Source: Nageia nagi
Taxonomy: Eukaryota > Pinophyta
Reading direction: 5' to 3'
Length of the DNA: 64,000 nucleotides
Assembly (NCBI GenBank): GCA_050084985.1
Contig: JBITNC010000001.1
Span: 21,948,001-22,012,000 of the forward strand
The translations under genes were made by a program, and so were the position numbers. The notes under the pieces were generated by a model that made no database searches, was not told the DNA's origin, and saw only the letters and a program-made list of their open reading frames with translations. This document shows, piece by piece, positions 12,636 through 23,199 of this stretch; positions within the stretch are counted from its first letter, which is position 1; each line of letters starts with the position of its first letter.

Positions 12636-14095
12636 GGAAATTAAAAGGATCAAAAGTGTTCACATACCATTGGATAACAAAGCAATAAAGCAAGTATCAT
12701 GGTTTGAGAAACCTAGATATTTGGTAGATAGAGCTGTATCCATACTTAAAAAATTCACTTTTCAAGGATCACAAAGTTTTCTTCAATTACCTATTAACAT
12801 ATAGAGAGAAATAGCCTTGAAGAATTGTTCAAGTAAATTTGATGGATGGAAAATCTATGTTGAAGGAGATAATCTTAATATTTAAATAAATAGGGTGTGT
12901 ATTTCCTAGGTTTTTTGCATTACCATGAGCAAATACATAAAATAAAATTATTATGCTTATATTGACCTATTGCAACATCGAGGATCATACTTGATTGTAC
13001 TTTTAATTATTAGGTTTTAGACATTACATCTCAAAAATTATAAATATTACATCTAATTTTAACTTGGATGAATCAGTTTGCATGAGATATATGTCATCAA
13101 AAGTTAATATATGATTTTTCTCCTACATTTGTGCCCAAACCCAAGAAATCAAAAAGATTTAAAATAAATATTAAGAAATAATTTTTTGGATTAAAGTCAA
13201 GGTTTAATCTTTGTTCTTCTCATGATTATTCAAGAAAAACTTTAATAAAACAAGTATTAGAAGTCCCAAAATAAACACATTTTTAGTTTTATTATGTTCA
13301 CCAAAATTTCATGGATAGATATAAAGGGGATTTTTATAGTCACTTATTTCAAAAAACCCATTCTACACTTATGGATCATTTCCTTGATTTACTAACAGAA
13401 ATGCAATTACCGATAACTATGAAATATTTTGAAATCATCAATTAATATGGATGGAATAAGAATATGAAATTAGTGCATTATAGTGGTCTATCTACATTGG
13501 TCTTATGATAAACCCAAAATAATGATAGACTACATTGAATATTTCCATGTCAAATTTACCAGACATTCTTTCATATTAACTTCAGTTATTCCTAATCAAG
13601 TATTATCATATCTTATGTCATACTTCATAAATTATAAAATTGTATATAATTATAGTTTGTTGTGAGAATATTCCTTTGAATATAAAAACATGATTTGAAT
13701 GAATTATTCAACACCTTGATGAAAGAAAATGAATTAAGAAGGCTAGTCAAGAATATTATTCAAATATTGCTAATAGTATGAGTTCCATTATCATTGTAGG
13801 GAGCCTCATTTCATACTTCCCATTGTCAACTTCTCCATTACCACTAATACCACCACCATTTGAATCATTATACCCTACATATATACCCTCTTTTTTATGA
13901 TTCCTAAGGTACATATTGAAGCTTCAACTTTGGAACCTAAGAGAGTTATCAGAAAGTTCAAGCTAAAACCTAGACCATCACTTCTACCACTTATTTCATA
14001 ACCCATTCCCTTTCAACCATCTTTTCTAGGAAAATATCCTCTTCACCTTCGATTGAGGCCACCTTACTATTACTACTTAAGTCATGGATGTTGGG
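12636..14095 (+). pseudogene. ORFx, unrecognised ORF downstream of integrase, copy 1
   Basis: Starting about 60 bp after the integrase stop, a run of shifted open stretches reads colinearly with 45420-46945 behind the integrase of element C. Shared points in order: PRY..D.A...L near the N-terminus; an ...I..x-S..GW..Y block; H-Q-x-F...Y..D.Y/F; F-L-x-L-x-x-E-M-Q..I..K..E..N.Y.W at about 13370-13460; a Y.....KP.I...Y block at 13485-13560; an (I/E)IVG(S/R)...YF block near 13800; and a basic IRK.K..P end near 13960. A proline-rich stretch (P-L-I-P-P-P) lies at about 13840. The original product would be near 480 residues. I do not recognise the family; no signal peptide, clear membrane segment or catalytic motif is visible. 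The copy is inactive through stops and indels. Confidence 0.55.
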
Positions 14096-14254
14096 TCATT
14101 CATAAAAAAATCATATACTAACATCATTCAGGATTGTAGAACATTTTATGTCATGATAAAATAAAAATAAAAATATTAAAAACATAAAATAAAAATATAT
14201 AAAAAAAGTGTAAAAATGATAAAAATATGTGTCTTGTACATATGTGTGTTATTC

Positions 14255-16065
14255 TCTTAGAATCACACTGTAAAGAGGATAATATTCTTTCAATTCATGA
14301 TTCTTTGTTCAATCATTCATTGATTGTTTATTGTTAGTAAAGTTCCTACTATAAATCCAACTTTTATATTCATGTCTTTCATATTTGTAAATGATGTACT
14401 AAATGTAAAGTATTTATACTTAGTCTCATTCGCATAGTTTTGTTAGGATTTTTTTTTATCAAGTTGAGTTCGAGTCATGTCCATGTTACCATGTCTTAGT
14501 CAAAGGAAGGGCACTTAAAATCCTACCATTTCATTATAAAGTGGGAGATATTTGTATATATTCATTTGATTCAAGTATAGGAAATTTAAGTAAGTAAAAG
14601 GTTGAAGGGTTTCGATTTTGTAAAATTAGTAAGTCATTTCTAGGAAATATTACATGAGGTCCATGAGTATGTCTAAGTCTAGTATGGGTCTTATCAAAAT
14701 TATAATTATTTAGGTGTAAGTCTAGTATAATCTAGGAGTTATTTCTAGGAATTATTGTATATAATTATCAATTTATAGTCAATTCATTTAGCAGGCTATA
14801 TTTTAGAACCTATGAAATTCTAGAGGATAAGTTGTACCTTTTGATAGAAATCAGTGGGCTCTAATTTCATCTGACTTCAAGTATTCCTAAAGGTCTCAAT
14901 GATGTGAGATGTTATAATGCTTACATTAAGCAAACCTCATTGATTTTAAGTGATGACATCATATTTTTTGAGGAAAATCGATGAGTGGCAAGACTTCTCA
15001 AATATCCAATAAATCCTACTAAGATAAATAAGACCTACCAATAATGAAAGAAGACTATAAGAGGATGGGAACTCTTAATTCCACTTAATCAAGAGTGTAT
15101 AACCCCTAAGGCTTTACCAACATGTCAACTATATGTAATTTCCATGTGGAAGTATAAGTTGACCTTCAAGATTGAATGATATATCTATATTCACCCTTAA
15201 AATGTTTGCAACTTGAAGAAATAGTGTAAAATATTTAATGGTTGTAGAGAGTTAGGTATAGTGGACTGGTGATAAAGGTTAATCATACCAATCAAAATAG
15301 TAAGCCATACTTCTTAATTTTAGAAATAATCCCAAATGATCAACTCAAAGATAGATATGATGGATTATAGCTGAAAGAGTTATAAAGATTAAAGGTCTAT
15401 GGATTTCCAAGCTTTGGCATTAAGATCATATTGTATAATCAATTATAGTTGTAAATTGATTTGTACATGTATATATTTAGGTTTATATAAATGTTAGTAA
15501 AGGAGTTAGTTGTAGTCATTAATGTGGTCAACCACCCATTTTGTAAATAGAATCTATAAATAGTGGATTGTTAAAGTTCTAAAAGGTCAAATATTTTAGC
15601 AAAGTTTCCTAGTGTGAGAAATACTTTCATATATGATAATGCAATTTATTGGTATTTTTCCCTTTGTATTTGTGATTGTTATCTTGCTTTGTAATTGTTA
15701 TGTATGAAGTCAAGTTCCAAGTTGTGGCTATGTAATGTAATTACAAGACTCCAAGAGTAAGTTAGTTATTCTATTCTTAATCTTGATAATGGATTACTTC
15801 CTATGTGGTAATGCCTAGGCTAATAGTATTAGTTTTCTTTTGTAGATTAGATTTTAGTTTCTTTCATGTTACTCTTAATATTTTATCTCTTTCTAGTTAC
15901 TTTTGACCTATTTCATAGATAGAAACTAGCCTATAACCTAAAGATTAAGTAGAAAACCCTTACAAGTGCATCATACCACCACCTCATACTCTTTCAAGAC
16001 TACTATTGTAGAAAATGAAGAACTACACTAGACCAAAACTTAAGGTTACATTATACTAATCAATA
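14255..16065 (+). repeat. repeat alpha-1: 3' UTR-like stretch plus LTR
   Basis: Direct-repeat partner of 59990-61820, colinear over about 1.8 kb with many substitutions and small indels. A purine-rich site (aaagtgggaga, 14539-14549) sits where a polypurine tract would precede an LTR of about 1.5 kb starting near 14550; the other copy has aaagcaagaga then TG at 60292. A TATAAATA box lies at the same offset in both copies. Homology extends about 0.3 kb upstream of the purine tract. Either the LTR really starts nearer 14255, or both copies are 3' ends of related elements. Homology stops at about 16065, just before the Outer gag region, so this may be Outer's 5' LTR. Confidence 0.6.
15555..15562 (+). 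promoter_or_regulatory. TATA box of LTR alpha-1
   Basis: TATAAATA about 1.0 kb after the presumed LTR start. It is conserved at 61305-61312 in alpha-2 although the surrounding sequence has diverged, which fits a U3 promoter followed by about 0.5 kb of R-U5. Confidence 0.5.
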
Positions 16066-16204
16066 GTAGAAACATTCATTTTGTACATGCTTGTTAGGAC
16101 TTGAATATAAAATTAAAATTTTGTTGGTGTAAATATGTCAGATAGCTATGTTTGTGCTTAAAATATTATAAGGTTTATTTCACCTTATTAGCAAATTTTC
16201 TATC

Positions 16205-17030
16205 AAACCAATCAATATTTCAAACCCTAACACCTCCAAAATGTAGATTTACTGAAGTAGTGATAGGAATACCTCAAGATAGCCTAGATTTAAAGAGTTA
16301 TTAGTTCCTTAAAGGAGGACTAGGTGAAATATTTACCAAACTTTATCTCTAGAAATTCTTATAAGAGTTGTCCCATTATCAACCACATTTGACTCTACCT
16401 AACAAAATCCTTCACCTATACTACTGGTCCAAATATGGCTTAGCCTACCCCTATAGATTTTCTTATTTGGAAAAATAGCCATCCATTGGTAGTACATGTT
16501 AATTCTCTAGCTATTCCTTAAGCAATATTTAAATTTTTTTCTAAATATGATGGATTAATAAAAATTCCTATGAACATTATCAATGATGAAACTATCATGA
16601 TGAGATTGTTATCATATTGTTTCAAAGGTAAAGTAGCTGAATAGGTTAAAACTCTCACCCCTTAGTCCATAAATACATGGGGAGAGTTATTTCAAGCTCT
16701 TATCAAGAGATTTACTAAATATGGTGATGATAGCACCTTTCTAGGCCTCATAACATTTATCTAAAGACATTCCCATGAGTCTATAGATGATTTTAATATA
16801 ATATTTGAGAAAACTTGGAATTCCATTCCAAAAAGGATCAAGCCAACAAATTCTCAATCCTTGGCATACTATAGGAAAGCATTTCTCTTGAACCTTAATT
16901 TATTGATTGTTATATCCAAGGATACTTTACTAGATGTCTATCAAGAAACTAAAACAGCTAAACATACCTTGCTATATTTTGGGAAAATGTAACCTAGATC
17001 CATTATGTCCTAATTTCATAATCTACCTCT
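16205..17030 (+). pseudogene. Outer element: gypsy gag relic
   Basis: The capsid-like domain is best seen at 16500-16990: a short YDG block, the MRLL..SFKG-like and A..W-like core in decayed form, INTWGELFQALIKRF, then ES..DF...FEKTWN and KPTNSQSLAYYRKAF. At least four in-frame stops are present, most at positions where relatives have Gln or Trp. The stretch 16205-16490 before it also reads weakly as coding (RF..LEK, SS...SNIQ). This gag differs clearly from the D/C, E and N1 types, so Outer is a separate family. Element order downstream (PR, aRNH, RT) supports a Tat sublineage with aRNH ahead of RT. Confidence 0.65.
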
Positions 17031-18535
17031 AAAATAGGCTTCATTATAGATTCCTCATCTTAAAGTATTAGCCTTACCACCTCTTCATCTTATACCTATC
17101 TCTCAGAACCAAGTGCTAGCACTACTAGCTCTTGCATCTATAAGTACAAATATCGGTTCTAACTTGTAAGAGGAAGAGAGGATAAGGAAGCTGGAGATAA
17201 CTATTAGGAACCTGATAAATAAGCTCACTTTACAAGAAATGCACATCAAAGCTTCAATTAAAAGAGATATGATAACTAGTATTAGCTAAGATTTTAGCCT
17301 AGAAATAATCAGCTAGAATAACCTCCTACTCCTAAAGCTATAGAAAATGTAGTAATGGTTAATTCTACAAAAAGTGATGCTTTGAGTATTATAGAGTGAT
17401 TTCATCTATATTTAGATCAATATTTTATAAACTCCTATCAAGTGTATCAACATTAATATTTGGGCTTACATTTTGACTAAATGATATAACCCATTTTAGA
17501 TATTACCATGGTTAATTTTTGGATTTCAAGTTATGTTGTAGAATAAGCCAACTATGTTCAAACTAGAGATTCTACTTCAGTAGGCCCATAATAAGACCAA
17601 ATTACTTAGCAAAATTAGTAAACCATTTTTGCTCAACCTAATCCAAAGAGAGCTAAAGCTATTATGTCTTAACCATAGAATCAAGTAAACCAACTTCTAA
17701 ACCATCTAGGTCAAGTTTCACAAGTCTTAGGTAATGTTTCTCCTATTGCAAGAAACCCCACTCAAATAAAAAATGATGTCCTAGAAAAAGAAATACCTAC
17801 TCCATTGAGATATCCTTTCATATCTAAACATCATAGGGAGAAGTCTACTTAGCAATTTTTATCTTATCATTTTGAAGAGACAAGTAAGTCAACCCCTTAT
17901 GTTCTATACAATATTATGGAAGAATTTAAAACAACACCTTTTAAAATAATAATATTTGATGCATTGAGTATTCCAAGTCAAATTAATCTTTTGTGAGAAG
18001 CTTTGAAGCTTAAGGATAGTAAGAAAAAGGTAAATGAGAAAAATATAGTATTTGCAAATGTTGTTGATGTCACTCCAGCTCCTATAGGTATAAGAAGACC
18101 TCCACCCTTTATTTATCCCTTATATTAGAAGGTTTGATAGTTCAAAATTGTATTATTGATACTAAAGCAATCATTACCATTATTCCTAAAGCTATTGCAA
18201 ATGAGATGAAACTATATATAACTCAATGCATAGCTAGAGTCATTCAACTAGACTCTTCCCTTGTAAATGTAATTGGTAGTGTTAAAGGAGTTCCCATAAC
18301 TTTGAATGCTTTCCTTTATATTTGTGTCATTCAAGATATAATTGTAGTTGATCTTCCACTTCTATTTAGAATTTGCTTGTTAAGAGAATTCATTGCTAAG
18401 TTTGAAGGGCATTTAGCATTGGATTATACACACCTCCTACTTCCTTTTGAAAATAAGCATGTCAAAATCCTGAATGAGGATACTAAGAATATTCATCTCA
18501 AGAAGATCTCTAATAAAAACACCCTACACAAGTAG
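17031..18535 (+). pseudogene. Outer element: gag-PR linker and aspartic protease
   Basis: The linker (17031-18080) is Gln/Asn-rich with many stops. A better preserved block at about 17940-18080 has an EALKLKDSKKKV-like segment, as usually found just ahead of the protease in this lineage. The protease lies in an open stretch at 18134-18535. The active-site region reads CIIDTKA.ITIIPKAIANEM: the catalytic Asp is present, but the usual D-(T/S/G)-G triad is D-T-K here, which would abolish activity. A hydrophobic segment (DIIVVDLP) and a basic tail follow. The gene is dead in this copy, and the protease-aRNH spacing is short (about 150 bp). Confidence 0.65.
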
Positions 18536-18659
18536 AAACATTTGAAAGGGATCCACTCATGGAATCACTACTAACTATAGATATTCTTTCAGCAAATAAA
18601 CTTCATTGATAGATCACTAACATTAGCATGGCTAACTACTTATACAAAAATGTTTAATC

Positions 18660-18847
18660 AATCTCAATATCAACTAGAAAGGAATATGAAGTATGGATGA
18701 TGTTCTTTTATGGAGCTAGATGTAAACATGGATGTGGGGTTGTTATTATTTTTAAATCACCTAGGGGACACAAAATATTTTCATTCAAATTCACATTGAT
18801 GTGCACTAATAATGCTATTGAATATGAAGCTCTATATTTAGGGTTAT
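18660..18847 (+). pseudogene. Outer element: archaeal-type RNase H, left part
   Basis: The frame reads FFYGARCKHGCG (relatives have F-D-G, so the first catalytic Asp is Tyr here), then SPRGHK, then CTNNAIEYEALYLGL with the catalytic Glu. It is cut after the codon for Gly-Leu by insertion of N1. The domain resumes at 27833 in the same frame once N1 and one copy of the 5-bp duplication are removed. An RNase H that lies directly behind the protease, before RT, is the second (aRNH) type known from Tat-lineage elements. Confidence 0.85.
18843..18847. repeat. target-site duplication of N1, left copy
   Basis: GTTAT directly before the TG of the left LTR, identical to 27828-27832 directly after the CA of the right LTR. 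Confidence 0.95.
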
Positions 18848-19723
18848 TGTTTACAAATAAAATTGAGCGTGCAAATAAATAAACAGGAAAATATCTACAA
18901 ACTCAATGTTATCTGTATTTAAGCTACGGATAGCAATTTATTCTAGATAACAATAAATAACATAACCAATTCAGAAGTGTAATTGTACCAACCAAGACTG
19001 TGATTTGTGTACTTACCTCACAGAATGTACCTGACAATAAAAGATGCAGATATTGGTGATGTACTGATGATGAGCTACCTTTCCAACAGCATTGTGATCT
19101 ACAAGGATGCTAGAAGAGGACCATGGGCGGTCTATTTTAGTGGTATAAGAGCACCGATGGTGTTCTTCTGTTCACAAAGGAGCATCGGCGGCCTTATTTT
19201 GATAACTCTGACCTCTTGGTTAGGTCCAAATCTTCAGTATATATATCTCAGATAGCAGTATAATATCAAAATTGATCGCAGATGTCAGGAGAGCTCGTGT
19301 AAGGAAGCACACAAACCATAGCCTTGTAGGTGGTACCGAGAGATACCTTAAGGGGTAGCCACTTACAAGACCATACGCGGGATCATGTGTATCCTTGTTG
19401 TTGTGGACTTACTTATTAGATCCCTTATTTATATAGATAATAGATAATACCTCCCATAGGTCGGCGTGCATCCACATAAATAAGGTTAATTCACAATATT
19501 TAAGATAAACACATCAATAAACAAGATAATTCATGCAATACTCAAGATAAACCATGCAATATTCAAGATAACCCATGCAATATTCAAGATAACCCATACA
19601 ATATTCATATTCAAGCCAAACATTGATATTATCACTTTAATCCATTCAAAACATATAGTTAGGCCAAGCATATTTCATTAATTTATTGATTTAAAAATAT
19701 AAATTCATTTTTATGTGTTAACA
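18848..19723 (-). repeat. N1 3' LTR
   Basis: 876 bp, TG...CA ended. It is the 3' LTR because the element reads on the minus strand. Aligned by eye with 26952-27827 it has about 34 mismatches and no indel; about 29 are transitions. An internal four-fold short repeat (ttcaagataa-type units, 19550-19610) is present in both LTRs. Confidence 0.95.
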
Positions 19724-19738
19724 GATGCCCCACTTTGG
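19724..19738 (-). promoter_or_regulatory. N1 polypurine tract
   Basis: Read on the minus strand, CCAAAGTGGGGCATC lies directly before the TG of the 3' LTR. This is the expected position and base composition for the primer of plus-strand synthesis. Confidence 0.75.
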
Positions 19739-20109
19739 ATGTGAAATCGAAAGAAACATGAGGTGACTTGAGATTTTGCATTCAAAGTAAAAACACAATA
19801 TCATAGCAAACAATTTTGATAAGCAATGATAAACATTAACCATTCTAAACTTAAACAACATCAGAAAAGCTAGATATAGGTTGAGAAAACTCCCTTTTGA
19901 TATTACCTTGGGCATGCTTACCCCTTGCATTTTGCTGTAGAAGGAGATAGCCTGATATGTCTGATCATCTGATAAGATGATAGTCTTGCCGCAATACTGA
20001 TGACCCATGATGACAAACTTGACAACACATATGACAATGACCAGACAGATGACTTGACCACACATGTTGACCGGACGACAACTTGACAAGACCACATCAC
20101 AAGACCAAA

Positions 20110-20290
20110 CATGACAACACATGACCAACTCACAAGACAAGACATGATAACACACATGATCAACTCACAAGACATGATAACACACATGACCAACTCACAA
20201 GACATGATAACACACATGACCAACTCACAAGACATGATAACACACATGACCAACTCACAAGACAAGACATGATCACACACATAATAACCA
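20110..20290. repeat. 30-bp tandem repeat in N1 3' UTR
   Basis: About five to six copies of a 30-bp unit containing catgaccaactcacaagaca, with a few shortened or expanded units at the edges. The length is a multiple of three, so the minus strand reads as a 10-residue repeat (C-E-L-V-M-C-V-I-M-S), but there is no sign that it is translated. Confidence 0.85.
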
Positions 20291-20298
20291 TAACCACA

Positions 20299-20497
20299 CA
20301 TAGGGGAGAGCTAAGTTCCACACAACTGAGCCTTCACACCAAGAGGTGTACTCCAGTTGCATCAGAACTAAACTCCGTAAAACAATGATAAGCTGATGGG
20401 GGAGAGCTAAGTTCCACACAACTGAGCCTTCGCACAAAGAAGTATACTACAGTTGCATAAGAACCAAACTTCGCAAAACAAGTGATAAACTGATGGA
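20299..20497. repeat. two-copy ~98-bp direct repeat in N1 3' UTR
   Basis: Two adjacent copies, each starting ggggagagctaagttccaca and ending near tgataa(g/a)ctgatgg, with about a dozen differences between them. Confidence 0.85.
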
Positions 20498-20735
20498 GCT
20501 GACACTCCACCAAGAAGCATGATAAACTGATAATGGGAGCTGGACTCCACTCATAGACATGATAAGCTGATAATGGGATCTAAAACTCCACTCATAGGTA
20601 CATGATAAGCTAACAATGGGAGCTTGGACTCCACTCACAAGCATGATAATCTAACCATGGGAGTTGGGACTCCGCTCACAAGCATGATAATCTAACCACA
20701 GGAGCTGGAACTCCACTCACAAGCATGATAAGCTA
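20490..20735. repeat. ~42-bp tandem repeat in N1 3' UTR
   Basis: Five to six imperfect copies of a unit containing gggagctggactccactcac and catgataa(g/t)ct. It overlaps the end of the 98-bp repeat, which shares the catgataa core, so the families may be related. Confidence 0.8.
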
Positions 20736-21006
20736 ATTATTCAGATCTACAAACATGAAACTCAAAGCAATATTCTCCTAGATATAACATTGATCAAACA
20801 CCTGTGATGTACCCATGATACTTGGATAAGCTAATTTTCTAGGTAAAGGAACGCAGGCAGTCCTTTCTTAATGGATATGGAGCGTGGGTGCTCCTCTTCT
20901 GAGCTCAAACTGACTCTCTAATTTGCTTTTATGATGTCTGCTCACATGATCAATCCTTTAGTACACTTTGATACCACCTAGACGCCCGTATTGACCTGTA
21001 GGCCAC

Positions 21007-21823
21007 CTAAATGTAATACTTCTTCAAATGCCTAGCATTAATGGGATTCTTGAGAATCTCCCCATCCAACATAGACAACCTATAGGCACCCCTACCAAAT
21101 ACTTCTGTAATAAGGTATGGTCCCACCCAATTGGGCTCAAACTTTCCTTTAATCTCATCTCTGGCTGTAGTATTGGAAATATTCTCCTGCAAGACCATAT
21201 CTCCAACCTCAAAATCTTTAGGGATCATTCTCTTGCCATATGATCTCTTAATCCTCTGCTGATATGCTCTGAGGTGTTCTAACGTAGTGATTCTTTTTTC
21301 ATCTAATGCTTCAAGTTTATTCACTCTTGCCTCCAAATATTGTGGTTCCTTCATCATGTCCTTGAGTGCAATTCTCAATGATGGGATCTCAATCTCAAGA
21401 GGAATAACTGCTTCATCTCCAAACACAAGAGAATATGGGGTGGCCCCTATTGCTATCCTTTCACTTGTCCTATATGCCCATAAAGCATAAGGTAATTGCT
21501 CATGCCAATCTCTCCCATTTTTCTTGATACTCTTGGCCAATATCCCTTTGATCATCTTATTTGTAGCCTCTGCTTGCCCATTACCTTGGGGGTAGTAAAC
21601 TGAAGAAAATCTCTGCTCAATCTTCATTTTCTGGCAAAATTCTTTGATATCCTTACCTGTGAAATTAGTCCCGTTGTCCATAATCAACCTTTGAGGTACA
21701 CCAAACCTACAAATGATGTATTCTTTGATGAACTTGATTACATGTTTCTGTGTGGCCGTTTTTAAAGGGATAGCCTCGACCCATTTTGTATAATATTCTG
21801 TAGCAACTAAAATAAACTTATGC
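21007..21823 (-). pseudogene. N1 integrase core (C-terminal part) and C-terminal domain
   Basis: After a frameshift at about 21820 the integrase continues to its natural stop at 21007. It contains the second and third catalytic residues: Asp in LIMDNGTNFTG (near 21676) and Glu in PQGNGQAEATNK (near 21568), 35 residues apart as in D-D-35-E integrases. A region like the usual linker follows (LEHLRAYQQRIKRSY, MVLQENI), then the C-terminal domain (KGKFEPNWVGPYLI, FGRGAYRL, ARHLKKYY). Integrase joins the cDNA to host DNA. No chromodomain is present. All catalytic residues are kept; only upstream lesions disable it. Confidence 0.9.
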
Positions 21824-23199
21824 CCTCATTGGATGGTGGGTTAATAACTTCCATGAAATCCATAGCCCACATAGAGAAAGGCCATGGTGATGTAACATAA
21901 TTCAATTCTTGAGTTGGTGTAAGCTCAAGGTGTGCATGCCTTTGACATTGTTCACATTTCTTGACATGCTCAAAGCAGTCATGCTCCATGGTAGGCCACC
22001 AATAACCCATTCTGATCAGCTTGCCAAAAATTGATCTCCCATTAAAATGCCCTCCACATGCCCCTCCATGGGCATGTTCTAACACTGTTGCAATTTCCTT
22101 AGTAAGAAGGCACCTTAAAAGAATACCATTAAATGACCTTTTGTAAAGCACATTACCAATGATAATGTACCTAGTTGCAAGCCTCTTGATTCTGGTTTGC
22201 TCTTGCTTATCAAAAGTAGTATCAATAAAATCATTCTTCAAATATCTAAAGATATGTTGGTACCATAGACTCTCCTCATACCCAACTCTTTGAACCATGC
22301 ATATTTCACTTTCTTTAGCAATGGATGACGTTCCTAAGTTTCTGATAGTGAAGCTAGCTTCTTTGCTCTCAACTTCTAATGGTATAAGCGATGTTGTGCT
22401 TGCCATTGCGTCTGCTAGTCTGTTGCTACTTCTTGGAACACTTTCCAATTGATATCCTTTGAAATGTGTGAGTAACTTGATAATGTAATCCCTATAAGGG
22501 ATAAGCTTTTCATCCTTGGTCTTGTAAACCTCGTTGACTTGTTTGAATATTAGTTGTGAATCTCCATAAATATGTATCCATGAAATACCAATGTCTATAG
22601 CTGCCTTCAAGCCCAATATAAGAGCTTCATACTCTGCCATATTGTTAGTGCATTCAAATGACAATTTGTAGGACATAGGAATGACATCATTCTGTGGGGA
22701 TATTAATGCAATTCTTGCCCCTGACCCATGCATGCATCTGGACCCATCAAAGTATAACTTCCAAGGCTTAGATTCATTTGAAAATGGAGCACCGACGGTC
22801 CTATTATGGTCATAAATAGACCACGAGCAGTCCTCTTCTGTAACCTCTGCTATATCTGTTAATGCACACTCATCCTTGAATTCTTCTTTGAGCTCTGTAT
22901 TATCCCCTATGGGGAATTCTACCACAAAATCTATGATTGCCTATCCCTTAATTGATTTCTGCTTGACAAATCTGAGATCAAATTCTTGCAGTAACATGAC
23001 CCATTTTGCTGCTCTTTTGTCTAGGCAAGGTTTTGACATTAAGTACCTCAATGAATCTGCCTATGTAAGCACATGTGTAGTGCTATTGATTAGGTAGTGC
23101 CGTAACTTTTCAGTAGCAAACACCACACATTGACATAACTTCTCGATAGGAGTGTATCTAGTCTCATAATCTTTCAATGTCCTGCTGATAAATAGATAG
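21824..23199 (-). pseudogene. N1 RNase H end, archaeal-type RNase H, integrase zinc domain and core start
   Basis: This follows a one-base deletion at about 23188-23198. The end of the Ty3 RNase H (SRTLKDYE, CVVFATEKLRHYL, KWVMLLQEFDLRF) is broken by TAG at 23061-23063 and 22941-22943. From 22925 it is open for 372 codons. aRNH runs from about residue 55 to 180 with Asp60 (LYFDGS), the AEYEA glutamates (98 and 100), Asp122 (YGDSQ) and Asp172 (RLADA), that is, all catalytic carboxylates. The integrase HHCC zinc domain has His285, His293, Cys324 and Cys327. The first integrase Asp is Asp356 (MWAMDF). A second one-base deletion at about 21820 ends the frame. Two RNase H domains in one pol mark the Tat lineage. 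Confidence 0.9.

Larger units (their letters stand above)
19739..21006 (-). other. N1 3' untranslated region with tandem repeats
   Basis: About 1.27 kb between the integrase stop and the polypurine tract. It holds three families of tandem repeats (listed separately) and no conserved reading frame; long open frames here (for example 19718-20155, 19918-20301 and 20447-20644 on the minus strand) are products of the repeats. Tandem repeats in this position are common in Tat elements. Confidence 0.7.

Noticed and set aside
19007-19255. Open frames of 76-82 codons inside both N1 LTRs (also 27111-27341 and 27028-27228)
   Set aside because: They lie in LTR DNA, differ between the two LTRs by ordinary mutations and carry no domain.
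20110-20290. Regular 30-bp repeats resembling a CRISPR array
   Set aside because: Units are directly adjacent without unique spacers, in a plant retrotransposon 3' UTR.
19718-20644. Minus-strand open frames of 145, 127 and 65 codons in the N1 3' region
   Set aside because: They are created by tandem repeats whose unit length is a multiple of three; one runs across the LTR edge. No conserved domain.
21028-21490. Plus-strand open frames opposite the N1 integrase (also 22876-23097, 23370-23887, 25706-25918)
   Set aside because: Shadows of the minus-strand pol and gag frames.
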